Assembly (NCBI RefSeq): GCF_016086655.4
Contig: NC_052137.2
Span: forward strand, 19,197,041 to 19,261,040
Source: Lepeophtheirus salmonis
Taxonomy: Eukaryota; Arthropoda; Copepoda; Siphonostomatoida; Caligidae
DNA length: 64,000 nt
Direction: 5' to 3'
Shown: in pieces, positions 9,274-20,739 of the stretch
Numbering within the stretch: position 1 is the first letter of the stretch
How the letters are laid out: the number at the start of each line of letters is the position of its first letter
Position numbers and translations under genes: made by a program
The notes under the pieces: model-generated
Databases searched by the model: none
Told to the model about the DNA's origin: nothing
Seen by the model: the letters and a program-made list of their open reading frames with translations, nothing else

Positions 9274-9650
9274 GAAGGTGCTCCATTTAAATCTGAACAC
9301 TTACTACTAATTCAATAATTAATCAAGGTTCAGAGATTGAAATTAATTCAAATTTCGATATGATAAAGCATACACAATTAGTTACAAAACAAACATGAGC
9401 TCTCTGGCTTAAGTACAAGTCGAGAAAAGGACACTTGAACAGAATCAAAGAATCTCCATTCGCACACTCTAAGCAGTTGCGTGTCTCCAGGACTACCGTT
9501 TACACAGTCAACAGCTCTGAAACGTTGGAGAGGAAGAAGGACTCTGTCAAAAAGACCAAACTGTACCCAGGTGAGATAAAGAAAACAGCTTTTACGAAAA
9601 TATACTGTCAAGAAAATACCTTTGGAATCCAAATGGGGGTCGAACATTTT
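9274..9650 (+). mobile_element. Mariner-like 5' end, family M1 copy 1
   Basis: About 270 bp aligns with 17083-17350 and 55515-55790: a terminus resembling AGGTGGTTCATTGAAATCTG, then ACTAATTCAATAATTAAT, then AATTAGTTA, then the start of a transposase. The frame 9435-9653 reads ESPFAHSKQLRVSRTTVYTV, a helix-turn-helix of the Tc1/mariner type, then SETLERKKDSVKK. The catalytic part is absent and no right end was found, so this is a truncated copy. Confidence 0.7.
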
Positions 9651-10338
9651 TAGTTTTGCTCTCTATGCACAAAGGTCCTAAGAGCTACTGTGAGGAGCAA
9701 GTGGATAGGTAGGAGCGAACAATAGAAAGAAAGAAAGCTAAGGGAAAATCCCTGCAGAATAAAGAATATAAACGGAATATCGATCAAGCAACATATGAAG
9801 AATCCATGTACATTGTTCAAGGATGCCACATGTATCATTAGTAGATTAACGGATATTGTCTTTAAAAAGGTTTAAAATACTGATGAATACCTTCATTATA
9901 TCTCATAAAAAAACTAATTCTATAAACAATTATTTAGTACCAGTGAGGTATACCCTATCTACTCTTATTCTTCCAGTAAAGCCTGAATTATATAGTTGAG
10001 TCGACAAATGTACTCTCAAAATCAGGGTATTACAGGCATTGTAGAGACATAAATCTTTTGTGCTTGATCAAACGTGGAAGTATCATTTTGTGAAGTATAT
10101 TGTGGTGAATGATCTAAATGCAGCATTATACAATCTGCAAATACGACATGCAGGTATGACCATTTTGGCTCAAGCTTTTTCAAAAAAAAATTGAGATCAT
10201 AATGTCAATTTCTGACGCTCAAAAAGTAACTTTCGACTTGGGGTTTTTTTGTGTTTTTTTAGGACCAACTAAATAAAAAACTGATCTAATAATGGACAAA
10301 TGAAAAACTTAAAGATGGTGAAATACCATTTAACGATA
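9651..10338. other. AT-rich spacer
   Basis: No recognised gene. A minus-strand open frame at 9650-9838 is hydrophobic and unrecognised. Confidence 0.35.
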
Positions 10339-11148
10339 TCCATGTCCACGATAAATTGGAACTATCTTAAAATTCAACCTACTTGATAAAAAGGGAATTT
10401 GGAGTGTATTTGTTAATATGAAAAAGTTAGACATGATATTAAACAATAAATTTATTTAACATGTACTCCCTCGGCAGTCACCATCTTCTCCATCCTGCCC
10501 CTAAAGGATTTGCATGCCCTGATGACTTCCGCGGAATCGACAGCATTCCACTCCCTCGTAATGGAGCCCTTCAGGGCCACAATGCTCTTGTGGCTGACCT
10601 TGCACACCTCCCTTTCCAACTTCCCTACCAGTAGTAATCACACGGATTGAGGTCGGGTGAGTTGGAGAGCCAGATGTTGCGATCCCAGAAAGTGATGTCG
10701 CGGGAGTTGAAGAGGTTAATGTTCCTCATGGCGATGTGTGCGGGCACTGAGTCTTGTTGGAATATGAACTCCCTCCCAGCGGCAGTATCCTTCATCCAGG
10801 GGATGACGAACTCCTCTATGACTTTGCAGTACCTTATTGCGTTAACCCTTTCCTTGGGGTTGAAGAAGACAGGAGGCATCACCTCACCGGTGCCACCTGT
10901 CATTCTGGACGTTGTAGCTTCTGTCGACAGTCCAGTCCAGAAGCTAGTAGATAGCAGAGAGCTTGTGTCCCGCACGAGCCAATTCGAGGATGGCGTCTCT
11001 CCTTACTTGTTCCATGATGACTATTGTTTGTTGTCAAAACAATTGTGGTGGAAGTCAACCTTTTATATTAGTATGATTTAACCCCGAATATCCACATTAT
11101 GGATATGGATGAAGTTTAAAGTAGTTCCAATTTATCGTGGACACCCGG
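10339..11148 (-). mobile_element. Tc1/mariner-like element with inverted ends and central deletion
   Basis: Inverted ends at 10339-10375 and 11112-11148 share TGTCCACGATAAATTGGAAC and flanking bases, with TA outside each (10337-10338 and 11149-11150). The 810-bp element carries a minus-strand transposase missing its middle third. Confidence 0.9.
10451..11015 (-). pseudogene. Tc1/mariner-like transposase, D1 region deleted
   Basis: From ATG at 11015 the protein begins MEQVRRDAILELARAGHKLS, the N-terminal helix of the family, and hits a stop after about 23 codons. A deletion then joins it to MPPVFFNPKERVNAIRYCKV, followed by FIFQQDSVPAHIAMRN (second catalytic Asp present) and WLSNSPDLNPCDYYW (third Asp present). 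A frameshift after DYYW leads into GKLEREVCKVSHKS and a C-terminal helix ending GVHVK at 10451. The first catalytic Asp block is absent. The start is supported by the family-like N terminus. Confidence 0.85.
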
Positions 11149-11184
11149 TACATCATGACTACACCTGACAGTTTTGTAAGGAAA

Positions 11185-11530
11185 AAAAGCGTGAGGAGAA
11201 GGCGAGAGTGATAGATATAGTACTACTGACGCTTATTCATATCAGCTGCCTTTTATATGATTTTGTGGGGATAAATTGAATTACAACGAGGAAAAAATTT
11301 TACATTTTAAATTACATAAAAATTTAGAAAGCGGAGGGAAAAATTTGAAATTACATTTAAATTCATATATATATTAATTTTATTATGCATTTTTAACACA
11401 ATTTACACCAAAGATGGACAATAATGCTTACATGAGAGAAAGAAGTAAGCGCCACGAACACCTATTAAATAATGAACAAAAAGGGAGAAAGAGAACAACC
11501 GTTTTTCCTTTTCTAATTTTTGGTACCTGT
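11185..11530. repeat. Unclassified dispersed repeat R-A, longest copy
   Basis: Contains two recognisable blocks. ATATCAGCTGCC followed by TGGGGATAAATTGAATTAC (about 11235-11290) recurs near 13260 and 44890. TATTAAATAATGA, AAAGGGAGAAAGAG and AACAACCGTTTTTCCTTTT (11462-11517) recur near 46376 and inverted near 30640. There are no coding traces and no clear terminal repeats. It could be a MITE or a LINE/SINE tail. Confidence 0.55.
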
Positions 11531-13200
11531 AGTTTTTCCATTACAAAGACGTCAACTCTACTCATCACCAATGAATTTAGGAAATAGAAAACTATGGAGC
11601 TTATTGGAAAATATTTTCATGAGAGAGTTCATTAAATGCGGATTAGAAAAGGACATTTTTTTAAAAGACACAACATAATCCCAAAGAATATTTTAGATTA
11701 ATTTATGTTGTCTACTTTCTTTATATTTGGTTTGTATCTATTTTTTATATTTCAACAGTATGTGAATGTGGGTTTGGAAGATAAAAAAACATCCATGTTT
11801 ATTTTTAACTCTACAACGAAATTAGGTAATCAATGCTCCAACAATACAAAAACCCTTTCGATTCGACACAAGAAGGTCTAATAGTTAAAAGAGACTGATA
11901 CATCTTCTTAGCATTGATGCTCTTTCACCCGTAAGGTAATTGAACTCCTCGCGTAGGCTGAAAGTATAAATCCATAGATTGGCTTGACACTTTTAGCTTT
12001 TCTAACTTCTTCAAAAGGTATTCAGAGTTTGGGTAAATTTCAACATGTTTGAAAAAAAGGAAATAAAAACCACCAGGAAATTTGCATATATGACATTGGT
12101 TGAAAAATTCCGGGGAAACTATATTTTTTTTTCTTTCAGGATTAAACCCTACCAATTTCCAAACAACCAAATGAATTCCCTATAATAACGGAGGAAAAAT
12201 TCATTTTTCCCTACAACTTTTTTCTTTGTATTCAATATGTATTGCCGTTAATCAATTAAGTGGATATACTATATACATGTATCATTGTAACGTCTAAGTT
12301 CTTCAATTAATTATTTTTGTATAATTAACAAAATAGAAAGCAATATAAGTCTATTTCTTTTTCTTTCTTTTAGGAATGAATACATATGATAAGGAGACTA
12401 AATTAAAAATCAATACCAATATGTTATGGGGGATGACCCTATTATATAATTTATTTATGGGTATTTTGAAAGGAAATTGATATAGTTGATAGTTATCATA
12501 GTTAATTGAAATTGTGTATATATATATTTTTTTAAATTGGTTATCTAATAAATTCATTTTTTTTCTGCAGTTGTAGTCATTATTATTTAATTCCTGAGTA
12601 GTTAACTTCCTTTCCTACTACATTTAATTATTTTAAAAACCTAATTAAACATTAGAATGTGCTCATAAAATGTGAAGAGTAAAGCTGGAGGGTTTGTTGA
12701 AGAGTTATTATTGTAATTCCTTGTTGGACTCAATTGAGGATCAACATGAGAGTAATTCTTGCCAATGTTCTAGTCTGTTTCCTTCTCCTCCCTTGTCACA
12801 GCTGATTTGTCAATGTCATCATTTCTCACATTTTTTAAATTGTCTTTCTCAAATCAGGCATAGTTCATAATGGAAGTTCTTTATTACTTAATAAATTGAT
12901 TGCATACCTACTGGATTAAATATGAACTAAAGTGAACAATGAAGAAAAATGTTATCAAGGATTGAAACTACTAAGTTAATATCCATTTAAAGATGAGAAA
13001 AAGGAACTCTGTCCAGTGAGCCTAAAAACTACACTAGAAAGAATGTTATAAATAATATACTATTATTAATACTGAAAACTTGGTCAATGACCTTTTGATC
13101 TAAGAAATAAAATAAAATAAAATCTTCTTGGCGTTTTCCATATAGCATTAAGTAAATAGACAGGGTGTGCTGTATATAGTGCACCCTGAGGGATATCAAG
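11531..13200. other. AT-rich spacer with unassigned small frames
   Basis: A minus-strand frame at 11925-12170 (81 codons; CHICKFPGG, then LLKKLEKLKVSS) is unrecognised. A 19-codon frame at 12746-12805 looks like a secretory signal peptide but stops at once. Otherwise AT-rich. Confidence 0.35.
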
Positions 13201-13204
13201 AGTT

Positions 13205-13370
13205 GGTTTTTTATTATAGCGGAAGGAGACATATGGTACACCTGAATGAGGACCCTATTTAATATCAGCTGCCTAATATAGGGAAAATATAATAATTAAA
13301 TTTAAATTAATATATATATTTTTTTAATCAGGCATTTTAAAATAAATTTATACCAATGATAGAATTCTTT
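13205..13370. repeat. Dispersed repeat R-A, partial copy
   Basis: TAATATCAGCTGCCTAATATAGGGAAAATA and the following ATTTAAATTAATATATATA match the first block of R-A at 11235-11390 and the copy at 44890. Strongly AT-rich beyond that, so borders are approximate. Confidence 0.4.
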
Positions 13371-15254
13371 TTATTAGAGGGATGATTCAGGGCGCTATGA
13401 GTGGGGATATTTAACATTCTTCCCAATACGATTTTACAACATTTATCTGCTCAGCTTACCAACAGGATCAAGGTTCCTTAAGATGGTGTTGAATATAAAA
13501 GTACGTGGATCGTATTTGTCATTTAATTAATAACAAAATGAAAAATTAACTATCACATTGGTTTGGTCGCATGATGAACTAAAATTTGAAAAGCATTATC
13601 GATCTTTTGAACAGGATATACAAATTTAAGACTAAGAACATTTATTTCCTTTCTATTACTAAAACAAATATTAGAATGTGGAGGACTAATTTTTGAGTGT
13701 ACTCTTCATATTTTAGAATTACGTGTCATAAAACATATGTAGGTAAAGTTCCATACGTCATTTCTGAAAAAAAAAAAACAAAAAAAAACCTATACGAGAA
13801 TCGAAATATTCAATATGGTATTTAAAAATAAACTTTATTTAATTCAACGTGCGCATATATATCGAATCACAATCGGAAAATCGATATAAGGAGAAAAGAA
13901 AAAAGGAGGGAATGGAAGAAACAAAATTGTTGTTCAATTTCGTCGCCAGGGAATCCTAAATACACAGATAAATTACACTCAAGTGAATGAATGAATCCAT
14001 TTCTTATGACTTACATTTAGTCATGTCCTTTTTAAAAAGAGTGTAAATTTAACGGTTTTCGCCTAGATCTAGCTGACTTTTAATATACCTAGCATAAAAA
14101 TTATGATTTCATCTAAAAATTTGGAGGATCTTTACAGTAGTTTAACCGATTTTCAGCTGATTACTAGTAATCACTGAAATATAAATAGCAAATTATAGGT
14201 GTAATAATACTCTATTGTTACTTCCAAGTGGAAAGTATCAATCTAATAGCTCGGAGCACATCCTGAGATATATTAAGTTTGTAGAATAACCAAACTGCAG
14301 AAGAACGTTTGCAAACATGAAGGAGGGTCAAAGTATCTCTTTCAAAAAGGGAAACATAGTGTCTTTTAAAGATTTTTTAGGCTTTTAGAGGTGAGTGAGC
14401 ACACCCACAATTGTTATCTAATTCCTCTGAGCAAAAACATTATCTCAATGGATAGAATTGACCAAGGACTTAAGTCCTTGAATCTGATATTTGTACTTGT
14501 ACCAACTTATCTTGGCTTTATATCATCGTTGATTTTTAACAGTAATGATCTACTTTATTTTGTTAGATCCCCCCCAATTGAAGAATTCTGGACAAATATT
14601 TTAACTTTGGATAAGGGCTTCGTTACAAATAGAAGGGACAATGATAATTAATAACTATTAAATTAATGCATCAAAGCGTTCTGCTACGTTTTCTCACCTA
14701 TAGGGCATCATATTTTAATTCAATGTTGAAGATTTTATTAAGTACCTTCTAAATTATGACAGGGTTATTCTTTGTTTTGGTGGCATTTTGGACAGCCTCA
14801 CGGGATTTTCAACATTGTAATGTAAGGTTGTGTTCTTATCGGCCTATTGGTTCAAGTTGTTCGGGTTTTGACCTGCTAGAACAGGAATCTACAAATTCGA
14901 ACCGAGACCGGATTATAATATTTCTTAAGGAAGGGTTTCCGAAACTTACTATGCCAAGTCTCCCTTCACTAATACATTATTAGCTGAGGACCCTTTTATA
15001 CAAAACATGTGGCCTATGTATGTGTAGACTGAAAGAAATCCTCAATTCTCCATCTTCCTGCAATAACCCCCTCCCCCATTGACATAATTACATTGAAAAC
15101 CATTTTATTAAGTAACCTTAGTTTTAGGGGCCCCTGAGGGAAATTTTGAGCAGTAAGCACTCTGCATATAGGCTAGGTGCGGGCCTTTTTGTATCAAATA
15201 GAATTTCCTAGGACCACATTTTCTAGCGGTGCACCTTGTTTTAAGTACTGTTAC
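13371..15254. other. AT-rich spacer
   Basis: Open frames at 14391-14651 and 14756-14983 show no motif I recognise. GACC/GGTT words begin to recur from about 14830. No RNA gene was seen. Confidence 0.35.
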
Positions 15255-15400
15255 CAAACTGAGCCTGTATAATAAAAAAAACGAGACCAAAGACCAGAAC
15301 CGAACATCATAAAGCTAAACTGACACTAAAATCGTTGAAATGAAAGAACTGAGATCGGGACTGATATAATCTCTGACTGACTGAACCAGGCACAACCTTG
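15255..15400. repeat. Degenerate GACC/ACTGA word repeat
   Basis: GAGACC, AAGACC, GAACCGAAC, ACTGA and GACTGACTGAACC recur with irregular spacing. This is a decayed simple repeat, or part of an element of unknown class, comparable with 9050-9145. Confidence 0.4.
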
Positions 15401-15699
15401 TTGTAAAGTAGAAATAATCGGAACAACCTCAATTGAAAATTGAAATATTAAGGTACTCAAAATTAGAAATCCACTTCAAGAAACTATTGGCTCATATTTT
15501 CCGTTCGACTAGAAAATAAAGGGCATAACTATTAATCTCCATATATTAATATATATTTAAAAATTATCAACCTCAATTTGGAATATGAATTTTGAAAAAC
15601 ACACAAACAAAAACATTTAAAATATTACCAGTACTCTTCTTGGAAATATGCTTGAGTAGTTGCTCTACCGCTCCTTCGACCCGGTTGATGCCTTGATAA

Positions 15700-16070
15700 A
15701 TAAGAAGGACAGTTTGGAACCGCAAGGAATGGCGTCATATTTTAATCTTCTATTCCTCAATTTTGAATCTTTTCGCTTCGTCTATCAATTATGTCAAGAA
15801 ATCTTGATCTCGAAAATGTAAAGAGCAAATTTTAATTGTATTAAATGTTTGGGAGAAATTTGTCTAATTTTTTGGAATTAAACATTTTCCACACTTTGAG
15901 TCTATCTGGATCTTTTTGGATATTGATGGAACGTTTCGTTTGCCCTCCGTTTCATCCAGGACAATGAAATCTCCCTTTTTAAGGTACCGATATTCAGGAG
16001 CTGTGCAACTAATCGGCATCTTCGTTAGCTCCACCAAAGAATCTTCTTTAAAACTCAAGTGATAAATCAC
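15700..16070 (-). pseudogene. Degraded THAP zinc-finger domain
   Basis: Three minus-strand frames together give a THAP-like domain. From 16019: MPISCTAPEYRYLKKGDFIV; then, shifted, TFHQYPK; then, shifted again, KDPDRLKVWKMFNSKKLDKF; then, back in the first frame, KICSLHFRDQDF (15806-15838); and finally RRLKYDAIPCGSKL (about 15705-15755). This follows the THAP plan C-x2-4-C ... FHRFP ... W ... C-x2-H-F, with the later LKPDAIP motif. The second zinc Cys reads Tyr (CTAPEY), and stops and two frameshifts break the gene. THAP domains bind DNA and occur both in host regulators and at the start of P-element transposases. The downstream protein was not found, so either origin is possible. Confidence 0.6.
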
Positions 16071-17080
16071 ATTGCAATTTGCAGCTGTTGTTACCTAAAT
16101 AACGATCTTCGATAGAAGCGATCTTCTTTTATTACTATTTTTTTGGCCCAAACATGCAAGTGATAAGATTAAAGTCTCCTTTTCTCTCTCTCCAGATAAT
16201 TAACGTACTCCTTGGACTATAATATAGTAATAATGGAAAAGTGACAAAGTTAGGATTGAAGTTTGAAGTCATTCCAATATATTAATTAGCTCTATGGAGT
16301 CATGTAAACCCTTTTTGTCCTTTTTTGCCATCCCTTCCCTTATTTACATTTGGTGCACATAATGTGAGTACTTTATTATAGCTTGTGTTTGCAATTTCAA
16401 AACGCTTCCTATTTTGTGTACTTGCTTTGCTCACAGCCTCATTTTGTGCAATTAATAAACACGTCATTTTTAATTTGTACAAATATATAGCTGATTGTCT
16501 TGAAATCCACGCTGCAACACTGTGCGACACAAAATTTGCTTCTCTGGTTATGAGAAAAGACCATGGAGGCAAACTTTTTGCTTATATTGGATAAAAAATC
16601 GAAGATAAGATTTATTCATTAGTGGGGGTACACATTTCTGTCAGTGCAACGAAACAAACCAATGGTGACAAAACAAAACGAATACTATCAGTGTACGGGT
16701 ACATCTATTCATTTGTAAAATATCCAATCGGATTGGAACGTTGAATTGGAAAATATTTTTTTTCATCGGAAAATAATTTGATATGTCTAGTTTATATATC
16801 TTAATGCAAAACGGAAGTACTAAAAATAGTATCTGTGTTTACAATTTTAATAATTTCCCAGAATTATATTATATTTAATTGAAGGATCTTTATGGGGGTT
16901 TATGCGAATCTTTTTTTAAACTGTATCAGGGGAAAATTTATCCATTGGAACTATAGGAAATGAATATTGGATATCAAGTCAAAAACTAATTCCCCTTATT
17001 TATAAATACTAAAAAATATTTTTTAGGTATGGGTGTGGGACATACTCGTATAATGAGAAGTAATGTAAAAAGTACCTTCA
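16071..17080. other. AT-rich spacer with an unassigned open frame
   Basis: A minus-strand frame of 90 codons (16300-16572) and an overlapping plus frame with a hydrophobic start (16385-16594) are both unrecognised. Base composition there is slightly richer in GC than the surroundings. No repeat ends were found. Confidence 0.3.
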
Positions 17081-17082
17081 TA

Positions 17083-17849
17083 CCAGGTGGTTCATTGAAA
17101 TCTGAAGACTGACTAATTCAATAATTAATTAAGGCTGAATGATTGAAATTAATTCATATTTTGATATATTAAGCCATAAACAATTAGTTATAAAACAAAG
17201 CAAATCTGAGTTCTCTAGCTTACGTTCTAGTCGAGAAAATGATCGACGAATTTCTATTAGCGCATTCCTGAACCACCTTCTACGTCGTCAGCAAGTTCGA
17301 AACGTTGGAGAGGAAGAAGAGTTCTGTCAAAAAGGCCAAGCTGGACCCCGAGGAGTACAAAGAAAAGAACCCAGACCAATATCCTCAAGCCCATGAGGGT
17401 TTCACACCAGACTACCCAGAGACCTATCAAAAAAGTGGGGTGGAAACAGCCTTGTGAGGCTGAAAAGGCCACTTTTGTCACCACCAATTAAAAAACCAAC
17501 CCCATCTCCCCTACTACTAAACTCTTTTTTATGAGTCTTTTGAGTTCTTTGCAATTTATTTTGTGGCAGTTTTGGCCCCCTTCCAGCCCTGAAGCCAAAC
17601 CCCTCAACTACACCTTTTGGGTGCGAGGGCAAGACCTGCAGTACTCGTAATCCAAACATTGAGGCTCTCAATGCAACTGTCAGGCAGCACTGGGACACCA
17701 TGAGAGAGGACTACATCCACATAAAATGCCATTCCTTCCGCCACCGCCTGGAAGCCATAATTGTCGGCTACATTAATGATTAAGAGAGCTCAGGCACATA
17801 TCTGTTCCTAGTAAAATACAAAGTGTTGAGATTTTAATCAACTACTCCG
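17083..17849 (+). mobile_element. Mariner-like element, family M1 copy 2, both ends present
   Basis: The left end (CAGGTGGTTCATTGAAATCTG, from 17083) is matched by an inverted right end (about 17826-17849), with 19 of 26 bases identical and TA outside each. The element is 767 bp. Its 5' part aligns with 9274-9640 and 55515-55790; its 3' part holds the transposase C terminus that those copies lack. Confidence 0.8.
17235..17787 (+). pseudogene. Tc1/mariner transposase, N terminus joined to C terminus
   Basis: The N-terminal part (17239-17380) reads MIDEFLLAHS and then a helix-turn-helix shifted in frame, SETLERKK-like at about 17297-17320. After a run with no similarity, the C-terminal part resumes near 17568 as FWPPSSPEAKPLNYTFW, where the third catalytic Asp is Asn (PLNY). 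A shift then leads into IEALNATVRQHWDTM and CHSFRHRLEAIIVGYIN, the usual C-terminal helices, with a stop at 17785-17787. The first two catalytic blocks are deleted. Confidence 0.8.
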
Positions 17850-18599
17850 TACAATAGCTTAAATATATCTACAAAATTAATGCCACATTAGTTCTAATCA
17901 AACTTATGGTTGCCTCTTGAGATCAAGATGAAGTTGATTTTGTATTATTAATTCAATTATATCTTGAAACCATTTACTTGGATTTACCCCACTGAAAATT
18001 TAGTTGAGAGGGAAAGATTTCCAATGCAAATTGTCTTATCTATTATTGGTCTCCTGGTGTCTGACTCCGGTGTCGTTAGGACCAAAAGGTATTTTTCCCG
18101 TAATACGTTTAACCCATGGTTACTAAATATACTTTTTATAACGTGGTTAGGGAAGTGATAAAAAAGAAACCCTAAAAATGAAGCGTATTCTATCACAATT
18201 CATGCATTTTCCACTCGAAAATATCAATCGAAATCCTAAAAATACTTTTATAAATAGAAGCAATCGAAAATAAATTCTTATTTTCATAATAATCTTAATA
18301 AAATGAGTTTGTGGCTTCAACAGGATATATTTCCTTTTAACATTCTTTATTTGGTTTATATATTATATAAAAACTACATATATATATATAGATATATAAA
18401 CTCGTAGCAGTTGTGTAATAATTATATAAATAAACAATAAAGTTAATACTTCCTTCTCTGGTGTAGAATTTCAACTAATATTCTAAAAATCAATCTTCTG
18501 TAAAGATGCAAGTTAACAATGAAGATAAATATTTGTTAAAATTTTTTAACACCCCTTTTAAAATATTTCTATGATTACGTTAAGTCAATTGAAAGTACC
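17850..18599. other. AT-rich spacer
   Basis: A TA-rich tract at about 18378-18400 and two overlapping unrecognised frames at 17964-18196. Nothing else is seen. Confidence 0.35.
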
Positions 18600-19200
18600 G
18601 GATTTGTTATTCTTATAGTAGAAATGATAACAAATTTCTATAAATCAAAACTTTGGAATTATTAAAAGAAGCTCCAAATCTCGTGATCCTTCTTTTATGG
18701 TAACACTTTATATACTCCCTATTTTAATTTATGGATCTGAGATCTGGAATACTTCAAGAAACTACTCCATTAAGTCTATAGAAAAGGTGCAAGGCAGGTT
18801 TGTGTCATTTTTTCCATCATTGAGAAATAAAGAGAACTATGAATGAAAAATCAAATGACTAGGTTTCATCCTTTTGTCTCATAGACGTGCTATTAAAGAT
18901 ATAATTACACTCCACCAAATTTTAAATTAAAATATAAATCTATTTCCCCCACTCTGGATACTCAATAAAGGTTATTTCTTCCACAAAACGAGACTCTCAA
19001 CTCTCAAAACCATCTACCCACCAGAACAAAAGAGGTTACTCTTTAAGCATAGTTTCTTTTACAGATCGACAAGTCTTTGGAATACAATACCTTTTTGCTT
19101 TCGCCAGGGAAGTGAGGCTGACCTGACCTCGAGTGATTTTTTAAAGAATATATATACGTGTGACACGCATATATATATTCTTTACATTTGTGGTTGACTT
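18600..19200 (+). pseudogene. LINE ORF2, C-terminal end of reverse transcriptase region
   Basis: One frame with few stops reads YILPILIYGSEIWNTS (from about 18709), then SIEKVQGRFVSFFPSLRNK, then LGFILLSHRRAIKDIITL, then RLLFKHSFFYRSTSLWNTIP and a final FLKNIYT. This is the CR1/Jockey-type tail of LINE ORF2 (LLYGSEVW, IEKVQRRF, RLGLLSLERRR, YSFSYRVVELWNSLP). The catalytic palm is missing, which is normal for 5'-truncated LINE copies. It could be the 3' partner type of the relic at 1.8-4.0 kb, but there is no overlap to test this. Confidence 0.8.
19146..19180. repeat. Imperfect hairpin at LINE 3' end
   Basis: GAATATATATACGTGT and ACACGCATATATATATTC are near-perfect inverted copies at the end of the LINE coding remnant. 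This could be the element's 3' recognition structure or simply AT-rich chance. Confidence 0.45.
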
Positions 19201-19461
19201 TATTATGTTTTGTTTTTTCGTTACACAGTCACGTTATTCAAAAAAAAAAAAATATTTGTATTTCAAATGATTCACTTTTATTAAGAATGACAATTTTTAT
19301 ATTTTATAAGCAAGAAATATAAGTCGACCTTTATAGGATTTGTTTATCCCCGCTGGTCGAAATAAAAAAATAAACAATATTCATTACTTTATGTGAATTT
19401 TGATGAGTTTGCGTGTATCATATAAAATAATCGCTGCAATATTATAATTTTGTATCTAATA

Positions 19462-20739
19462 CATTGGTAAATAAGTCCCTGGTATAACTAACAGATGGCG
19501 CCGCTAACAAAATAAAATACTTTTTGGAAGTACATACATTCAAAAGGTTACTGTCAAAATTTCATGACGTTTGGTGGATTATTTATCGAGTTACAGTGGT
19601 TTAAGTGACGCTACTTTTGTGATTCTTAAAAACGATGGATTCAAAACAATTTCGTGTGTGGATTTATCTTTACTTTTTGATGGGAAAAAATGCCGTTCAA
19701 GCCCAAGCTTGGCTTGAAAATGTTATCCGGACTCTTCCCCCTCGAAACAACCATCAAACGATGGTTTGCCGATTTCAAACGTGGTCCTCCAGACACCGAT
19801 GATGCTGAAGCCCTGATCAGCAAAATGAGGTGGTTATTCCGGAAAACATTGAAAAACCATGAAAATCATCATGGGCAATCGCAAAGGGAAGTTGCAAGAA
19901 ATAGCTGACACTCTGAAGTTATCAAAAGGTAGGGTTTACACCATCATATACGAACGTTTGGGTATGAAAAAGCTGTTTTCCAAATGGGTCCCGCGTTTGC
20001 TTACAACAGAGCATAAGCAACAACAAGAAAATGATTCAAAGAGCTATTTGGAGAGTTCACGCGAAATAAGAAAGAGTTTTTGCGTCGGTACATCACAATG
20101 GATGAAACATGGATTCATTACTTCACTCCGGAATAGAAATGGCAGTATTTTGAGTGGTGTGCGGACGAAGAAAGCTGTCCAAAGCATCCAAAGACTCAAA
20201 CATCAGCTGGAAAGGTCATGCCCTCTGTTTTTTGGGATTCGGACGGAATTTTATTCATTGACTACTTGCAAGATGCAAAAATAATCAACAGGGACTATGA
20301 TATTGGTTTGTTGGATCGTTTGAAGGCCGAAATTACCCAGAAAAGACGTCATTTGAAGAAGAAGAAAGTGCTGTTTCACCATAACAATGCACCATGTCAC
20401 AAATCAATAAAAACAGCCGCAAAATTGGTCGATTTGGATTTCGAATTGCTACTGCACCCACCGTATTCTCCAAATCTGGCCCGAGGCGACTATTGGCTCT
20501 TAGCAGATCTCAAAATGATGCTCTTTAGAAAGAGATTTGCCTTAGATGAGGAAGTGATTATCGAAACTGAATCATATTTTAAAGGTCTCGATAAATCATT
20601 CTACATCCGTGGTATCAAAGATAGAGAAACGCTGAAATGATTGTATCGTTCTAAAAGCAGATTAAATTGATGAATAAAAATGAATTTTGGCCATAAAAAG
20701 GTTGTTTTCCTATTTAGGCCCGGGACGTATTGACCAATG
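19462..20739 (+). mobile_element. Full-length but inactive mariner
   Basis: The left end CATTGGTAAATAAGTCCCTGG (19462) and the inverted right end (to 20739, reverse complement CATTGGTCAATACGTCCCGGG) differ at three of 21 positions. The left flank is TA (19460-19461); the right flank is TG, presumably a decayed TA. The length of 1278 bp is normal for mariner. It carries one transposase gene with frameshifts and is the most complete element in the window. Confidence 0.95.
19635..20677 (+). pseudogene. Mariner transposase (irritans/Himar-like), frameshifted
   Basis: The ATG at 19635 begins MDSKQFRVWIYLYFLMGKNA, like the N terminus of irritans-type mariners. Frames then change: RWFADFKRGPPDTDDAEA (about 19762-19815), LQEIADTLKLSKGRVYTII (19889-19945, second helix-turn-helix), KWVPRLLTTEHKQQQ, ITMDETWIHYF-like block (about 20092-20125, first Asp kept), MPSVFWDSDGILFIDYL, VLFHHNNAPCHKS (second catalytic Asp changed to Asn), YSPNLARGDYWLLADLK (third Asp kept). 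The second to third spacing is 34 residues, the DD34D of mariner. A final shift gives NDCIVLKAD and a stop at 20675-20677. About 348 codons, as in the family. Confidence 0.93.

Noticed and set aside
10647..11081. 144-codon plus frame, the longest in the window
   Set aside because: Antisense of the Tc1-like transposase at 10451-11015, whose catalytic blocks are on the minus strand.
16385..16594. Plus frame with hydrophobic N terminus like a signal peptide
   Set aside because: Overlaps an equally open minus frame, has no conserved Cys pattern or domain, and no supporting context.
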